The notes: generated by a model not told the origin, from the letters alone. Positions 32,912 to 42,050 are shown, counted from the first letter of the stretch. The stretch: DNA of 64,000 nucleotides from Sphingomonas sp. KR3-1 (GCF_040049295.1 NZ_JBDZDQ010000002.1:434001-498000), one strand, 5' to 3'. Program-made: numbers and translations.

Positions 32912-33289
32912 TTACTTGACCTCGACGGTCGCGCCAGCTTCCTCGAGCTGCTTCTTGATCTTCTCGGCCTCGTCCTTGTTGACGCCTTCCTTGACAGCCT
33001 TCGGAGCCGACTCAACGAGGGTCTTCGCCTCGGTCAGGCCCAGGCCGGTGATGGCGCGGACTTCCTTGATGACGTTGATCTTCTTGCCACCGTCGCCGGT
33101 GAGGATCACGTCGAACTCGGTCTGCTCTTCAGCAGCCGGGGCAGCGGCGCCACCGCCAGCGGCCGGAGCGGCGGCAACGGCAGCGGCGGCCGAGACGCCC
33201 CACTTCTCTTCGAGAAGCTTCGAGAGCTCGGCGGCTTCGAGAACGGTCAGCTCGGAGAGCTGGTCGACGAGTGCGTTAAGGTCAGCCAT
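32912..33289 (-). CDS. rplL: 50S ribosomal protein L7/L12
   Basis: 125 residues from [20 protein letters not shown]; a GGAG ribosome site precedes this ATG. The N-terminal dimerisation domain, the Ala/Gly-rich hinge ([20 protein letters not shown]) and the C-terminal factor-binding domain ([20 protein letters not shown]) are all present. It forms the ribosomal stalk that recruits translation GTPases. It is 53 bp after rplJ and is followed by a terminator rather than rpoB. Confidence 0.99.
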   Translation of the reverse strand: MADLNALVDQLSELTVLEAAELSKLLEEKWGVSAAAAVAAAPAAGGGAAAPAAEEQTEFDVILTGDGGKKINVIKEVRAITGLGLTEAKTLVESAPKAVKEGVNKDEAEKIKKQLEEAGATVEVK

Positions 33290-33342
33290 GATAAACTCCA
33301 ATCAAATCAAATGGGTTAGGGAATAAGTCTCGAAAAGGCCGC

Positions 33343-33858
33343 TCAGGCGGCCTCCTTCTCCGCATAAGCCGAAAGGACGCGCGCAATCTGCGCGGCCGGC
33401 GCCTGGGTGATGGTCGCGAGCTTGGTCGCGGGGGCAACGATGAGCCCCACGATCTTCGCACGCAGTTCATCCAGCGACGGCATCGTCGCGAGCGCCTTGA
33501 CGCCCTCGGCATTCAGCAGCTGCGCGCCCATTGCTCCGCCGACGATCTCGAGCTTGTCGTTCGTCTTGGCGAATTCCGCGATGACCTTGGCCGCAGCCAC
33601 GGGATCGGCGGAAGTGGCGAGAGCGGTCGGACCCGTGAGCAGGTCCGCGATCACCGAGTAATCGGTGCCCTCGGTAGCAATCTTGGCGAGCTTGTTCTTC
33701 GAGACCTTATAGGTCGCGCCGGCTGCGCGCATCTTGTTGCGGAGGTCCGTCGACTGCTTGACGGTCATCCCGAGATTGCGGGTGACAACCACCACGCCGA
33801 CCTCGTTGAAGGTGCGGTTCAGCTCGGCAACGGCGTCGGCCTTTTGGGAACGATCCAT
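33343..33858 (-). CDS. rplJ: 50S ribosomal protein L10
   Basis: 171 residues from [17 protein letters not shown] with GAGGAGA upstream. Conserved L10 segments include [20 protein letters not shown] and [12 protein letters not shown], and the C-terminal helix that anchors L7/L12 dimers ([15 protein letters not shown]). It opens a two-gene operon with rplL and is expected to autoregulate by binding its own leader (33859-34086). Confidence 0.98.
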   Translation of the reverse strand: MDRSQKADAVAELNRTFNEVGVVVVTRNLGMTVKQSTDLRNKMRAAGATYKVSKNKLAKIATEGTDYSVIADLLTGPTALATSADPVAAAKVIAEFAKTNDKLEIVGGAMGAQLLNAEGVKALATMPSLDELRAKIVGLIVAPATKLATITQAPAAQIARVLSAYAEKEAA

Positions 33859-34086
33859 GCCGGTCTCCTCGTTATGAGCAAGTCCCTTGCGGGAATGCCC
33901 GGTTACAACATGTCCGAGGGGAAGGATCGTCGTGGCCAGGATATCCCTGGGCATGACCCGAACGCTCCGCGTGCGGAGCCGGTCGGTAAAAATCTGTCCC
34001 CGTCTAGGCGAGAGATTAAGCGGGGCATATTCCCCGCACTCGCTGTCTCGGACGGTCTCCTCCCGAAGGAGGAAGGCGCGCCAATA
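33859..34086 (-). promoter_or_regulatory. rplJL leader region (probable L10 autoregulatory leader)
   Basis: About 225 nt of untranslated leader. Two stable hairpins are seen on the minus strand: TCCTCC-TTCG-GGAGGA (34058-34073, a UUCG tetraloop) and GCGGGG/CCCCGC (34020-34037, six-base loop). A structured leader bound by the L10-L7/L12 complex is the known control of this operon in many bacteria. The match to that leader family is not proven here. The whole 33859-34266 gap also holds the upstream region of the divergent TonB receptor gene and no other gene. Confidence 0.5.
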
Positions 34087-34108
34087 GCGATTCTTGTGGA
34101 TAAGTCAA
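34081..34108 (-). promoter_or_regulatory. Candidate rplJL promoter
   Basis: On the minus strand TTGACT (34103-34108), a 16-bp spacer and TATTGG (34081-34086), directly preceding the leader hairpins. Confidence 0.55.
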
Positions 34109-34266
34109 CCGAGCGCCGGCCGCGCGGGGAGAGGGGTCGGCAGTCTGCCTCGATTGTTTCATAAGCGTGTCCCTAATGTGTCTCAGAACCTCAACGGGAC
34201 TGCCACATGCCGGGCCTAGGCGCCGTTGCTGCGGCGCAACGAAGCCGCGATTCCCAGGGGGGTTCC

Positions 34267-36846
34267 ATGACCGTTCGCCACGCGCTTCGCGCCACTGTTT
34301 GCGCTGCCGCTCTTTCCTTCGCCGCCATGGCCGCGGCGCCGGCCTATGCCCAGGATCAGACCGCGCCCGTCGTCGACGAACAGGCGCCCGAGAATGCCGG
34401 TGACGGCTCGATCCTCGTCACTGCCAAGCAGACGCGCTCGGCGACCGCGATCCCGGCGAGCGAGATCCAGAAGATCCTGCCGGGCGTCTCGCCGCTGAAG
34501 GCGATCCAGACGCTGCCCGGCGTGCTCTACGTGACCGCCGATCCCTGGGGCAACAACGAGCAGAACGCCCAGATCTTCATCCATGGCTTTGCCGGCAACC
34601 AGCTTGGCTACACGATGGACGGCATCCCGCTCGGCGACCAGAGCTACGGCAACTATAACGGCCTTTCGCCGCAGCGCGCGGTGATCTCCGAGAATGTCGG
34701 CCGCGTCGTCGTGGCGGCGGGCGCAGGCGATCTCGCCACCGCGTCGAACAGCAACCTGGGCGGCACGGTCGAGACCTATTCGTCCGATCCCACGCCGGGC
34801 TTCGGCCTGATCACCAATCAGACGCTCGGCAGCTACAACACCTCGCGCACCTTCCTACGCCTCGACACCGGCAATTTCGGCCGCGATGGCAGCACCGATG
34901 CCGGCTATGTCTCGGTCGCGCGCCAGAAGGCCAAGGCCTGGGACTTCAACGGCTGGCAGGGCGGCTGGCAGGCGAACGGCAAGTTCGTGCACGACGACAG
35001 CGTCGGCAAGCTCACGCTGTTCCTCGACTATAACGACATGAAGCAGCCGAACGAGGACGCCACCGTCTTCTTCAAGCCGACGCCGCCGGCAACGGCGACC
35101 GCGGTGCAGCTCTATACGCCCTATACCAAGCCATTCTTCTACCCCGCGTTCGATGCCTATCGGAACAGCTACCTGACCGCGCTGGGCAATTCGCCGGCGT
35201 CGGTGGGCAGCAACTACCGCAACTATTATTCGGACGCGCAGCGCACCGACTGGCTGACCTATGCGCGCTACGACGCCAAGATCGCCGACAATGTCACGCT
35301 GTCGAACACCTTCTATTTCCACCACAATGACGGTGTCGGCGTCGTCGCCGGCCCGCTCGGCCAGTCGATCACGACCGCGCAGCCCTATCTCGATCCGAAC
35401 TATGCGACACTGGCGACCAACTGCCGCTTCGGCACCAACGCCAACGGCATCCGTCCCACCGCCTGCACCACGCTGACCGACGCGCAGGCGGCGGCGCGTG
35501 GCGCCGCGCTGGTCGCGGCGACGGGCGGCTCGGGCATGATCACCCGCACCACCGAATATCGCATCGACCGCGAGGGCGGGATCACTGCGCTGAATATCGA
35601 TCTCGGCAACCACAAGATCGAGCTGGGCGGCTGGTTCGAGCATAACAGCACGACGCAGTGGCGCCGCTGGTATGCGGTCCCGGCCGCCAATCCGGGGATC
35701 AGCACGCCCTATATTCGCCCCCTCGACGCGGCCCAGCCGCTGTTCACCCAGTATCAGGGCGAGGCGCGGATCAACGAGCTGCAGCTCCATGTGCAGGACA
35801 CCTGGCAGGTGTTCGAGCCGCTCCTCGTCCAGTTCGGCTTCAAGACCAGCGCGCAATGGGCCGATGGCTGGTTCCCGGTGCAGCCCAAGCTGGGCTCGCT
35901 GTCGGGCCTGACCGGTGGCCTGCCCGAGGGCAAGATCAACACGCTGAAGTGGTTTCTGCCGGCCATCGGCGCGACCTATGACTTCAACGGGCACGAGCAA
36001 GTCTATTTCAACGTCCAGAAGAACCTGCGTCAGTATCAGGCATATCTGGCCGGTGGCGGCGGCCCGTGGTTCACCGGCAGCCAGACTGCGTTCAACGCTT
36101 TCGCCACCGACGGCAAGCCCGAGAGCAGCTGGACCTATGAAGCCGGCCTGCGCACGCATCGCAGCTTCGGCGGCGGCATCGGGCTCGACGCGCAGATCAA
36201 CTATTACCATGTCGACTTCAGCGACCGCCTGCTGGCGATCTCGACCAATCCGGGCGGCATCGCCGGCGGCCAGATCGCGGGCGGCACCTCGATCCTGGTG
36301 AACGTCGGCGACGTGAAGACCAACGGCGTCGATGCGGCCTTCACGCTGCGCTTCGGCCGCGCCTTCTCGTTCTACAACGCGGTCTCGTACAATCTCTCCA
36401 AGTACCAGAGCGACTATACGTCGGCGGCAACCGGCATCGGCGGTGCCACCGACAGCTGCATCGGCGGCTATGTGGTGGTGGCCGGTGTCGTCCCGACCTG
36501 TGGCAAGCAGCTGCCCGGCACGCCGAAGTGGATGAACAAGAGCGTCGCGACGCTCAATGTCGGTCCGGTCGAAGCGCAGCTCGTCGGCGACTATGTCGGC
36601 AAGCGCTACGCGACCTTCTCCAACGATGCGAGCGTCGGCTCCTACTTCCTCGCCTCGGTCAGCCTGGGTGTCGACCTGCCGGCCGAGGCGCTCGGGATGA
36701 AGAAGGCCAAGCTCAGCCTCAACGTCACCAACCTGGGCGACATCAAGGGCGTCTCGACGCTCTCGATCGGCTCGGCGACGAACAGCTACTCGGCCTATCC
36801 GATCCCGCCGCGCCAGTGGTTCGTCACCTATTCGGCGAACTTCTGA
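34267..36846 (+). CDS. TonB-dependent outer-membrane receptor
   Basis: 859 residues. The start is the ATG after GGGGGGTTCC, which puts the signal peptide (ending PAYAQDQ) at the N-terminus. A TonB-box-like segment (GSILVTAK) is followed by a plug domain (GVSPLKAIQTLPGVLYVTA, FIHGFAGNQLGYTMDGIPLG) and a long beta-barrel ending in aromatic WFVTYSANF. It should import a bulky ligand with energy from TonB. The substrate is not evident; no adjacent enzyme or FecR-type regulator is present. It is divergent from rplJL, and a strong terminator follows. Confidence 0.93.
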   Translation: MTVRHALRATVCAAALSFAAMAAAPAYAQDQTAPVVDEQAPENAGDGSILVTAKQTRSATAIPASEIQKILPGVSPLKAIQTLPGVLYVTADPWGNNEQNAQIFIHGFAGNQLGYTMDGIPLGDQSYGNYNGLSPQRAVISENVGRVVVAAGAGDLATASNSNLGGTVETYSSDPTPGFGLITNQTLGSYNTSRTFLRLDTGNFGRDGSTDAGYVSVARQKAKAWDFNGWQGGWQANGKFVHDDSVGKLTLFLDYNDMKQPNEDATVFFKPTPPATATAVQLYTPYTKPFFYPAFDAYRNSYLTALGNSPASVGSNYRNYYSDAQRTDWLTYARYDAKIADNVTLSNTFYFHHNDGVGVVAGPLGQSITTAQPYLDPNYATLATNCRFGTNANGIRPTACTTLTDAQAAARGAALVAATGGSGMITRTTEYRIDREGGITALNIDLGNHKIELGGWFEHNSTTQWRRWYAVPAANPGISTPYIRPLDAAQPLFTQYQGEARINELQLHVQDTWQVFEPLLVQFGFKTSAQWADGWFPVQPKLGSLSGLTGGLPEGKINTLKWFLPAIGATYDFNGHEQVYFNVQKNLRQYQAYLAGGGGPWFTGSQTAFNAFATDGKPESSWTYEAGLRTHRSFGGGIGLDAQINYYHVDFSDRLLAISTNPGGIAGGQIAGGTSILVNVGDVKTNGVDAAFTLRFGRAFSFYNAVSYNLSKYQSDYTSAATGIGGATDSCIGGYVVVAGVVPTCGKQLPGTPKWMNKSVATLNVGPVEAQLVGDYVGKRYATFSNDASVGSYFLASVSLGVDLPAEALGMKKAKLSLNVTNLGDIKGVSTLSIGSATNSYSAYPIPPRQWFVTYSANF

Positions 36847-36867
36847 TCGACGCTTGAAGACGGGAAC

Positions 36868-36897
36868 GGGCGCTCCGGGAAGCCGGGGCGCCCTTTT
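36868..36897 (+). terminator. Terminator after the TonB receptor gene
   Basis: GGGCGCTCCGG (36868-36878) pairs with CCGGGGCGCCC (36883-36893), loop GAAG, then TTTT. It touches the stop of the convergent gene at 36899. Confidence 0.88.
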
Positions 36898-36898
36898 C

Positions 36899-38683
36899 CT
36901 ATAGGGTCGCCAGTAACGCGCGCGCCCGCGCGGCCTCGGGCGAATCATAGGCGCCGTTCGCCACCGGGATCAGCGCCTTGCGCGCCGCGGGCAGGTTGCC
37001 GCGCTTCGCCAGCGCCTCGCCGAGCAGCAGCCGCGGGCCGGGCGCAGCGGGCACCGCGTCGGCGGCCTTCATCAGCCCTTCGATCGCGACATCGGGCGCC
37101 GCTTCGCCGGCATCGGCATAGCTGCGGTAGAAGGCGAGCAGGGGCAGGGGATTCTCGGTATCGGCGCGATTGGCCTGGGCGATCGTCCGGCGCGCGGACT
37201 TGAGCATCGAAGCCCGATCGGCTCCAGACGCGGCGAGCGCGAGCAGCACCAGGCCGCTGCCCTTCCAGGCGAGCGCATCGCTGTTGCCCGGCGCCGCGGC
37301 GAGCGCGCGCTCCGCCGCCGCAACGCATTCGGTGCCGTTGCCGCTGCGGCACTCGGCCTCGGCGAGCAACAGCTGCGCCTGCAGGTTCGCGGGATAGCGC
37401 GCGGCGTTCTTGCGCACGCCCTCGATCCAGCGGTCGCGCTCGGCGATCGCGTTGCGGCGTGCCTGGGCGAGGCGGGGATCGTCGCTCGCGGGCGGCACGT
37501 CGATGCGGGCACCCAGCTCGAGCCGGCCCTTGACGAACGCAGCCTCGCCCTGGGTCAATTGGCGCAGGCTCGGCTCGCCGGCGCGATCGGCCGGATAGGT
37601 CATCTGCTCATAGGGCAGCTTGTGATCGTCATACGCCATCAGCTCGCGCTCGAGCTTGCCGATATCGCCGAACGCCGCGGCCGCCTGCTCCATCGATCCG
37701 CCTGCCGCGATCGTCGCGAGATAGGCGTGGAGCTGGCCCTTCCGCTCGTTCGAGAAGAACAGCATGTGGGTGAGCGCCCAGGCATGATAGGGCGTCCAGC
37801 GCTCGGTGGTGCGCTTCTCGGCGAGGTAACGGCCGGTGAGGATGTCGGCGAGCGGCATGCGCAGATACCGGCCCATCACCTTCTGATAGGCGGCGGGCGC
37901 GCGGCCATATTCGATGCTGCCGTCACCCTGCGTCGCGATCGTCGAGAACAGCTCGCCAAAGCCGTCAACATACCAGCGCGGATAGGCGTTGGGGAAATAG
38001 GTGAGCAGCCAGTTCTGCGCGAAGCCGGCATAGATGCGGCTCTCCGCCGGGATCGGCACGGTCGAGCCGTTGACGTCGATTGCGAGCGGATCGTTCTGCG
38101 CAAAGGTCGCGCCAGCGCCTGCGAGGTAGACGCTCATCCCCGGCATGTCCGCGGCGGCAACGGTATCGGGGCCGCCGCCGCCCTGCACTGAACTGACAAG
38201 CGCCGGCAGGATCGCGGAAAGCGGCGTGCCCTGCTCCAGGATCGCGCGCGAATCGTTGCGGCTCGCCGCCATCACCGGCCCGTCCTCGCGCGGATCGTAA
38301 TAGCGCTGGAAGGGGAAGGCGGCGACATAAGGGCCGCTGCTCGAGCGCAGGTTCTTCAAATGCATCGCATCGAACTCGGCCGTGTCGCCGACGAGGGTGA
38401 CGCGCAGCTTCACGGCGATGTCGGGCTGGTCGACGCGGTTGAGCAGCACCGAGAGCAGGAAATGCAGCCGCTCCAGATTGTGCGCGATGCGGGTCAGGTC
38501 TTTTTCGCTGCCGTCGCTGATCACCACGACGTGGTCGGTCTCGGCCTGGCGCCAGCTGCTCGGCTTGTCGCGCAGGCCTCGCACAACGATCGCGGCGTCC
38601 TGGCCGGCATTTGTTTCCTGCGCCTGAGCAACGCCCGGCAAGCCGATCAGAAACAGTGCCAAAATCGCAGAGGTGCCCTGCAT
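36899..38683 (-). CDS. Secreted TPR protein with degenerate gluzincin-like region (paralog 2)
   Basis: 594 residues with a signal peptide ending VAQAQET and GGGAGAGG before the ATG. It has the same architecture as the 9741-11408 product: SSWRQAETDHVVVISDGSE, LERLHFLLSVLLNR, FQRYYDPREDGPVMA, then FAQNWLLTYFPNAYPRWYVD with GFGELFST, and TPR-like helices at the C-terminus (LLLAEAECRSGNGTECVAAA). The zinc-ligand pattern HExxH is replaced by AQNWL, although one glutamate of the downstream motif survives (GFGELF). Probably a non-catalytic periplasmic protein. Function unknown. It is convergent with the TonB receptor gene. Confidence 0.75.
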   Translation of the reverse strand: MQGTSAILALFLIGLPGVAQAQETNAGQDAAIVVRGLRDKPSSWRQAETDHVVVISDGSEKDLTRIAHNLERLHFLLSVLLNRVDQPDIAVKLRVTLVGDTAEFDAMHLKNLRSSSGPYVAAFPFQRYYDPREDGPVMAASRNDSRAILEQGTPLSAILPALVSSVQGGGGPDTVAAADMPGMSVYLAGAGATFAQNDPLAIDVNGSTVPIPAESRIYAGFAQNWLLTYFPNAYPRWYVDGFGELFSTIATQGDGSIEYGRAPAAYQKVMGRYLRMPLADILTGRYLAEKRTTERWTPYHAWALTHMLFFSNERKGQLHAYLATIAAGGSMEQAAAAFGDIGKLERELMAYDDHKLPYEQMTYPADRAGEPSLRQLTQGEAAFVKGRLELGARIDVPPASDDPRLAQARRNAIAERDRWIEGVRKNAARYPANLQAQLLLAEAECRSGNGTECVAAAERALAAAPGNSDALAWKGSGLVLLALAASGADRASMLKSARRTIAQANRADTENPLPLLAFYRSYADAGEAAPDVAIEGLMKAADAVPAAPGPRLLLGEALAKRGNLPAARKALIPVANGAYDSPEAARARALLATL

Positions 38684-38932
38684 ATTCGCCTCTCCCTCTT
38701 CTCTCCCGATGCGCTACTATGCACCGGAAAACGGGGGAAGGGGAGCGGGCGTCATGCGAGCTCGGCCACGTCCGGAACGGCAGGCGGCTCACCTGGTGCG
38801 GGTGGTCCGGTCGCGGCTGGCTAGCTTCCCGGCATCAATCGATTTTTTCTGTCTGCGACCTGCGACGAAACCCGCCGAAAACTACACCAACTCGGTTGGA
38901 TTCGCGCGGGCGATGGCTAAAAGCAGGCTGCG
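38684..38932. other. Divergent intergenic region upstream of the LuxR-type gene
   Basis: 249 bp between two divergent genes. Apart from a short palindrome CCAAC-TCG-GTTGG (38888-38900), about 45 bp before the LuxR-type start, no recognisable element was found. Confidence 0.45.
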
Positions 38933-39409
38933 ATGGTGACCGGGACGATTGAGCAGCTGACAGCGCGTGAACGCGACTGCCTGCGCCTTGTGGGGCGTGG
39001 CATGTCGTCGAAGGAAATTGCGCTCGCGCTCGGCCTCTCGCCCCTCACCGTCGACGGCTATCTCAAGGAAGCAGTGCGCACGCTCGGGGTCTCGGGCCGG
39101 CGCGAGGCTGCGCGGGTGCTCGCCGCGCACGAAGACGTCTCTCCTGTGGAGGCGGAAACGCCCCCCCAAAATTTGGGGGGCGAGCCGCTGGACCTTGCCG
39201 AAACGGTGCATTCCGGAGTTCCATTGCCACCGAAACGGTCCGAAGGCGAACCGCGTTTTCGGGTCCCGTTTCTGAGACAGGGGAAGCAAATCAATGAACT
39301 GGACCCGCTCAACCGCTTGATGTGGATCTTTGGCCTCGCGTTGCTGATGCTGATCGCGGTGGCCAACTTCCTCAACGGCCTGGGCGCGCTCTGGCGCATT
39401 ACCAGCTAG
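38933..39409 (+). CDS. LuxR-type HTH protein with a C-terminal membrane anchor
   Basis: 158 residues. The N-terminus is a complete LuxR/GerE helix-turn-helix (TARERDCLRLVGRGMSSKEI, then ALALGLSPLTVDGYLKEAVR), a variable linker follows, and residues about 128-150 are hydrophobic (LMWIFGLALLMLIAVANFLN). There is no receiver or autoinducer domain, so it would be a membrane-tethered DNA-binding protein. The linker codons contain a C7/G6 palindromic tract at 39160-39181. The signal it answers to is unknown. Three small genes follow on the same strand and may be linked in function. Confidence 0.82.
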   Translation: MVTGTIEQLTARERDCLRLVGRGMSSKEIALALGLSPLTVDGYLKEAVRTLGVSGRREAARVLAAHEDVSPVEAETPPQNLGGEPLDLAETVHSGVPLPPKRSEGEPRFRVPFLRQGKQINELDPLNRLMWIFGLALLMLIAVANFLNGLGALWRITS

Positions 39410-39475
39410 CTCCGGTCTCTTTCGACACTGTCAATGTAACCCCGTCGCGGCCGCTGGCTGCGCGAAGGAGGACCT

Positions 39476-39826
39476 ATGCCTTCTGCCAAGAAGATTGCAT
39501 CCGTGCGCATCGCCCGTTCGCTCCAGCCCGCGGAGCTCGCGGTCAATCAAGCCGCCCTCAAGGTGCTCGCCATGGGCACTGCCGTGCTCACTGCGCGCGC
39601 CGACGGCACCTTCCACCCGCTCGAGGCGCAGAGCGCAGTGGACTATGTCGGCGAAGCGACGGCCAAGGTCTTCGGCGCGCTTTCGGATATCAAGAAAGCA
39701 CATGGCGAGCTGCGCAGTGCGGCGATCCGCCATCAGATCCTCGGCGAGGGCGATCTCTACCAGACGCCGCCGCACGGTGAGGAGCCGATCGGCATCGTCA
39801 CGCCCCTGATCGCAGCCGTAGCATGA
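39476..39826 (+). CDS. Small protein of unknown function
   Basis: 116 residues starting MPSAKKIASVRIARSLQPAE, with a near-perfect GAAGGAGG ribosome site, so it is almost certainly expressed. No signal peptide or membrane segment. It is predicted to be mainly helical (AVDYVGEATAKVFGALSDIK). No family recognised. It is 66 bp after the LuxR-type gene and 45 bp before a small membrane protein gene. Confidence 0.75.
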   Translation: MPSAKKIASVRIARSLQPAELAVNQAALKVLAMGTAVLTARADGTFHPLEAQSAVDYVGEATAKVFGALSDIKKAHGELRSAAIRHQILGEGDLYQTPPHGEEPIGIVTPLIAAVA

Positions 39827-39871
39827 GGAGGGCGTTGACTTGGACCAGTTTCGCTGGTGCGATCATGTCGC

Positions 39872-40303
39872 ATGAATGTGATCGTCTATCTCAGCCTGTT
39901 GTTGACGTGCTGCCTCTACGCGCTTGCGCGGGGCGGCACGCCCGAACGGGTGGCCGTCGCGATCCTCGTCACCGCAGTGGTGGCGTCGACCTTGGTGCCT
40001 TCCATGGGATCGCATCGATTCTATCAACTCGAGGTCGGCATGCTCGCGGTCGACACCTGCCTGTTCGTCTCGATGACGGCGCTGGCGCTCCGCGCGCAAC
40101 GCTACTGGCCGATGTGGCTGGCCGCGGTGAAGCTCAACACGGTGATCACGCATCTGCTGATCCTCGCGCCGACGCTGCCGCCCTGGTCCTACGCGATCGC
40201 CAATGCGGCATGGAGCTATCCCAGCCCGCTGTTGATCGCGATCGGCGCGATACGGCACCGGCAGCGCTTGCGGCGCTATGGCGCGGACCCCGCCTGGTCC
40301 TGA
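39872..40303 (+). CDS. Small integral membrane protein of unknown function
   Basis: 143 residues from MNVIVYLSLLLTCCLYALAR. About four hydrophobic segments are present, with conserved-looking polar turns (STLVPSMGSHRFYQLEVGML). The ribosome site is weak, which suggests translation coupled to, or low level relative to, the gene upstream. It is followed 15 bp later by a winged-helix regulator gene. No family assigned. Confidence 0.7.
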   Translation: MNVIVYLSLLLTCCLYALARGGTPERVAVAILVTAVVASTLVPSMGSHRFYQLEVGMLAVDTCLFVSMTALALRAQRYWPMWLAAVKLNTVITHLLILAPTLPPWSYAIANAAWSYPSPLLIAIGAIRHRQRLRRYGADPAWS

Positions 40304-40318
40304 ACCGGGAGGTGCGTC

Positions 40319-40783
40319 ATGGCTGAGGCAGACAACGCGCTGTACCGCCTGCGCGAACGTCCGGTCATTCCGAGCCGCGGCGCGACCGGAGGGGCGGGCT
40401 TCACCGGTACGGCGACCGATTTGGTGGAGGGCATCTATCGCTCGCGCCGGCTGCGCGACGACGTCTTCGGGCCGATCGCGGGCCAGTTCCGCGAGCCGAC
40501 CTGGGATATCCTGCTCGACCTCTATCTCGCCGCCGCCAAGGGGCGCCCGGTATCGGTAAGCAGTGCCTGTATCGGCAGCGGCGCGCCGCAGACCACGGCG
40601 ATCCGCCATCTCGCCCTTCTCGAGAGCGCCGGGCTGGTGGTCCGCACGCCCAATCCGATGGACAATCGTGCCGGTATCGTCACGCTCACCGAGGAAGCGA
40701 TCCGCCGGATCGATGACTGGGCACGGCGCGTGCGCGGTGCCTGGAAGGCGGACACGCCCTTGCCGGGCGATCCGCTCGCTTAG
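40319..40783 (+). CDS. Winged-helix (MarR-like) DNA-binding protein
   Basis: 154 residues with GGGAGG before the ATG. The central part reads as a winged helix: PTWDILLDLYLAAAKGRPVS, SSACIGSGAPQTTAIRHLAL, LESAGLVVRTPNPMDNRAGI and the wing strand VTLTEEAIRRIDDW. This is the MarR/PadR-like layout in which the second helix pair recognises DNA. The N-terminal 50 residues are not typical. Many sphingomonads carry several copies of such proteins, and targets are unknown. It ends the four-gene group starting with the LuxR-type gene and is followed by a strong hairpin. Confidence 0.75.
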   Translation: MAEADNALYRLRERPVIPSRGATGGAGFTGTATDLVEGIYRSRRLRDDVFGPIAGQFREPTWDILLDLYLAAAKGRPVSVSSACIGSGAPQTTAIRHLALLESAGLVVRTPNPMDNRAGIVTLTEEAIRRIDDWARRVRGAWKADTPLPGDPLA

Positions 40784-40786
40784 CCG

Positions 40787-40843
40787 CCCCTTTTCGATGG
40801 GGGAGGCGAAAAGGGGCCGAGGGCAGCGCCTTCGGCCCTTTTT
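40787..40843. terminator. Double hairpin, bidirectional terminator
   Basis: CCCCTTTTCG (40787-40796) pairs exactly with CGAAAAGGGG (40807-40816). Overlapping it, GGGCCGAGGG (40814-40823) pairs with CCTTCGGCCC (40829-40838), followed by TTTTT. It separates the convergent winged-helix and AraC genes. Confidence 0.85.
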
Positions 40844-40849
40844 GCTGCC

Positions 40850-41782
40850 TCAGCCGCGTTCACGCGCGTCCGATGGCGTCATGCCGAAGCGGCGGCGGAA
40901 GCAGCGGTTGAAATAGGAGATGTCGCCAAAGCCGCTCTCCAGCGCGATCGCGGCGATCGGGCGATGCTGCCAGGCCGGATCGCATAGCCGCGCGCGCGCC
41001 TGGTCGAGCCGCATCGCCAGCACGCAATCGGCGAAGCTGCTGCCCTCGGCCGCGAACAGCTTGCGCAGATAGACCGGCGAGATGCCCTGCCGGGCCGCCA
41101 CGCCGGCGATCGACAGCTCGGGCCGCCAGGCGTTGCGGCGGATGTCCGCCTTGGCGAGCGCCAGCCGCGCCGCCCCTGCCGAGGCGCGGCGGCCGGGATC
41201 GGGCAGCGCGCCCAGCGCCAGCAGCGCCAGGTCGCAGATATGGTCCGCCACGATCGCTCCCAGACCGTCGACGGGGGCGAGCGTCTCCACCAGTTGGGTG
41301 TAGCGCGTGAGCAGCGCTAGCGCCGGCGTGACTGCAGGCAAGGCGCGGGCGAGCCGGTCATGCACGTCGGGCATGCGCTGGGCCAGCTCGGCGCCGGGCA
41401 GTCGGATGTTGAGAAAGTCGACTCCCCCCGGGTGGATCGAGCGGCCCAGCTCGGCGCTGTGGAGCAGGGCGGCATCGCCGGGCGCCAGCTCGGCGCGGCG
41501 CCCGCATTGCTCGACCGCGCCGTGCGCGCCGCCATGGACGATCAGCAGCAGCTCGTCGCCGCCGGCCAAGTCCGGCGTCTTGGCGAAGATCGCGCCCGAT
41601 GTGTGCCCGCGCACAAAGGCGACGCGCTCCACCGCATGCGCGCTGAAGCTGCAGGCAAAGGGGAGCTCCCCCACGGGATCGAGCGCGACGTTGAGGATCT
41701 CGCGGCCATAGAGCGCACGCCATGCCTCGGTGCGCACGGGCGCGGGCAGGGTGTCGGTCGAGAATCGCAGCGGGGCTTGCAT
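40850..41782 (-). CDS. AraC-family transcriptional regulator
   Basis: 310 residues from the ATG at 41782, preceded by GAGG; a TTG 36 nt upstream is the alternative. The N-terminal half is the AraC_binding_2-like sensor (TLPAPVRTEAWRALYGREIL, GELPFACSFSAHAVE). The C-terminal half has the two HTH motifs: LSIAGVAARQGISPVYLRKL and the signature IALESGFGDISYFNRCFRRR FG-type ending with a proline (MTPSDAR). It is divergent from the DUF4242-GlxA pair across 268 bp that contain a CTGTCCG/CGGACAG palindrome, a candidate operator. Confidence 0.9.
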   Translation of the reverse strand: MQAPLRFSTDTLPAPVRTEAWRALYGREILNVALDPVGELPFACSFSAHAVERVAFVRGHTSGAIFAKTPDLAGGDELLLIVHGGAHGAVEQCGRRAELAPGDAALLHSAELGRSIHPGGVDFLNIRLPGAELAQRMPDVHDRLARALPAVTPALALLTRYTQLVETLAPVDGLGAIVADHICDLALLALGALPDPGRRASAGAARLALAKADIRRNAWRPELSIAGVAARQGISPVYLRKLFAAEGSSFADCVLAMRLDQARARLCDPAWQHRPIAAIALESGFGDISYFNRCFRRRFGMTPSDARERG

Positions 41783-41818
41783 GTCCTCGTCGATACGGGA
41801 AAGTATCGCTGAGTCCAA

Positions 41819-41836
41819 CTGTCCGGAAGCGGACAG
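41819..41836. promoter_or_regulatory. Palindrome CTGTCCG-GAAG-CGGACAG
   Basis: Seven-base perfect arms 37 bp upstream of the AraC start codon and about 215 bp upstream of the divergent DUF4242 gene. An operator is inferred from position. The rest of the 41783-42050 gap shows no other clear element. Confidence 0.45.
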
Positions 41837-42050
41837 TCCAAGATGCCGCCGTCACCGACGGGTAGAATGGTTCTCGTCGTTGTCTTTGTAACTTCTAGCG
41901 ATTTCGTTTCGTTGGATACGGTATGCATAGCGGTTTTGACTTGGCCGGAGCGGCATGTGCTTTTGCCCCCGCAACTTGTCCGTATCGCCATCTTTCGATC
42001 GAACCAATGTGGTGCGAGGTTACTTCGGCAACATGAGGAGGGTTGTTGTC

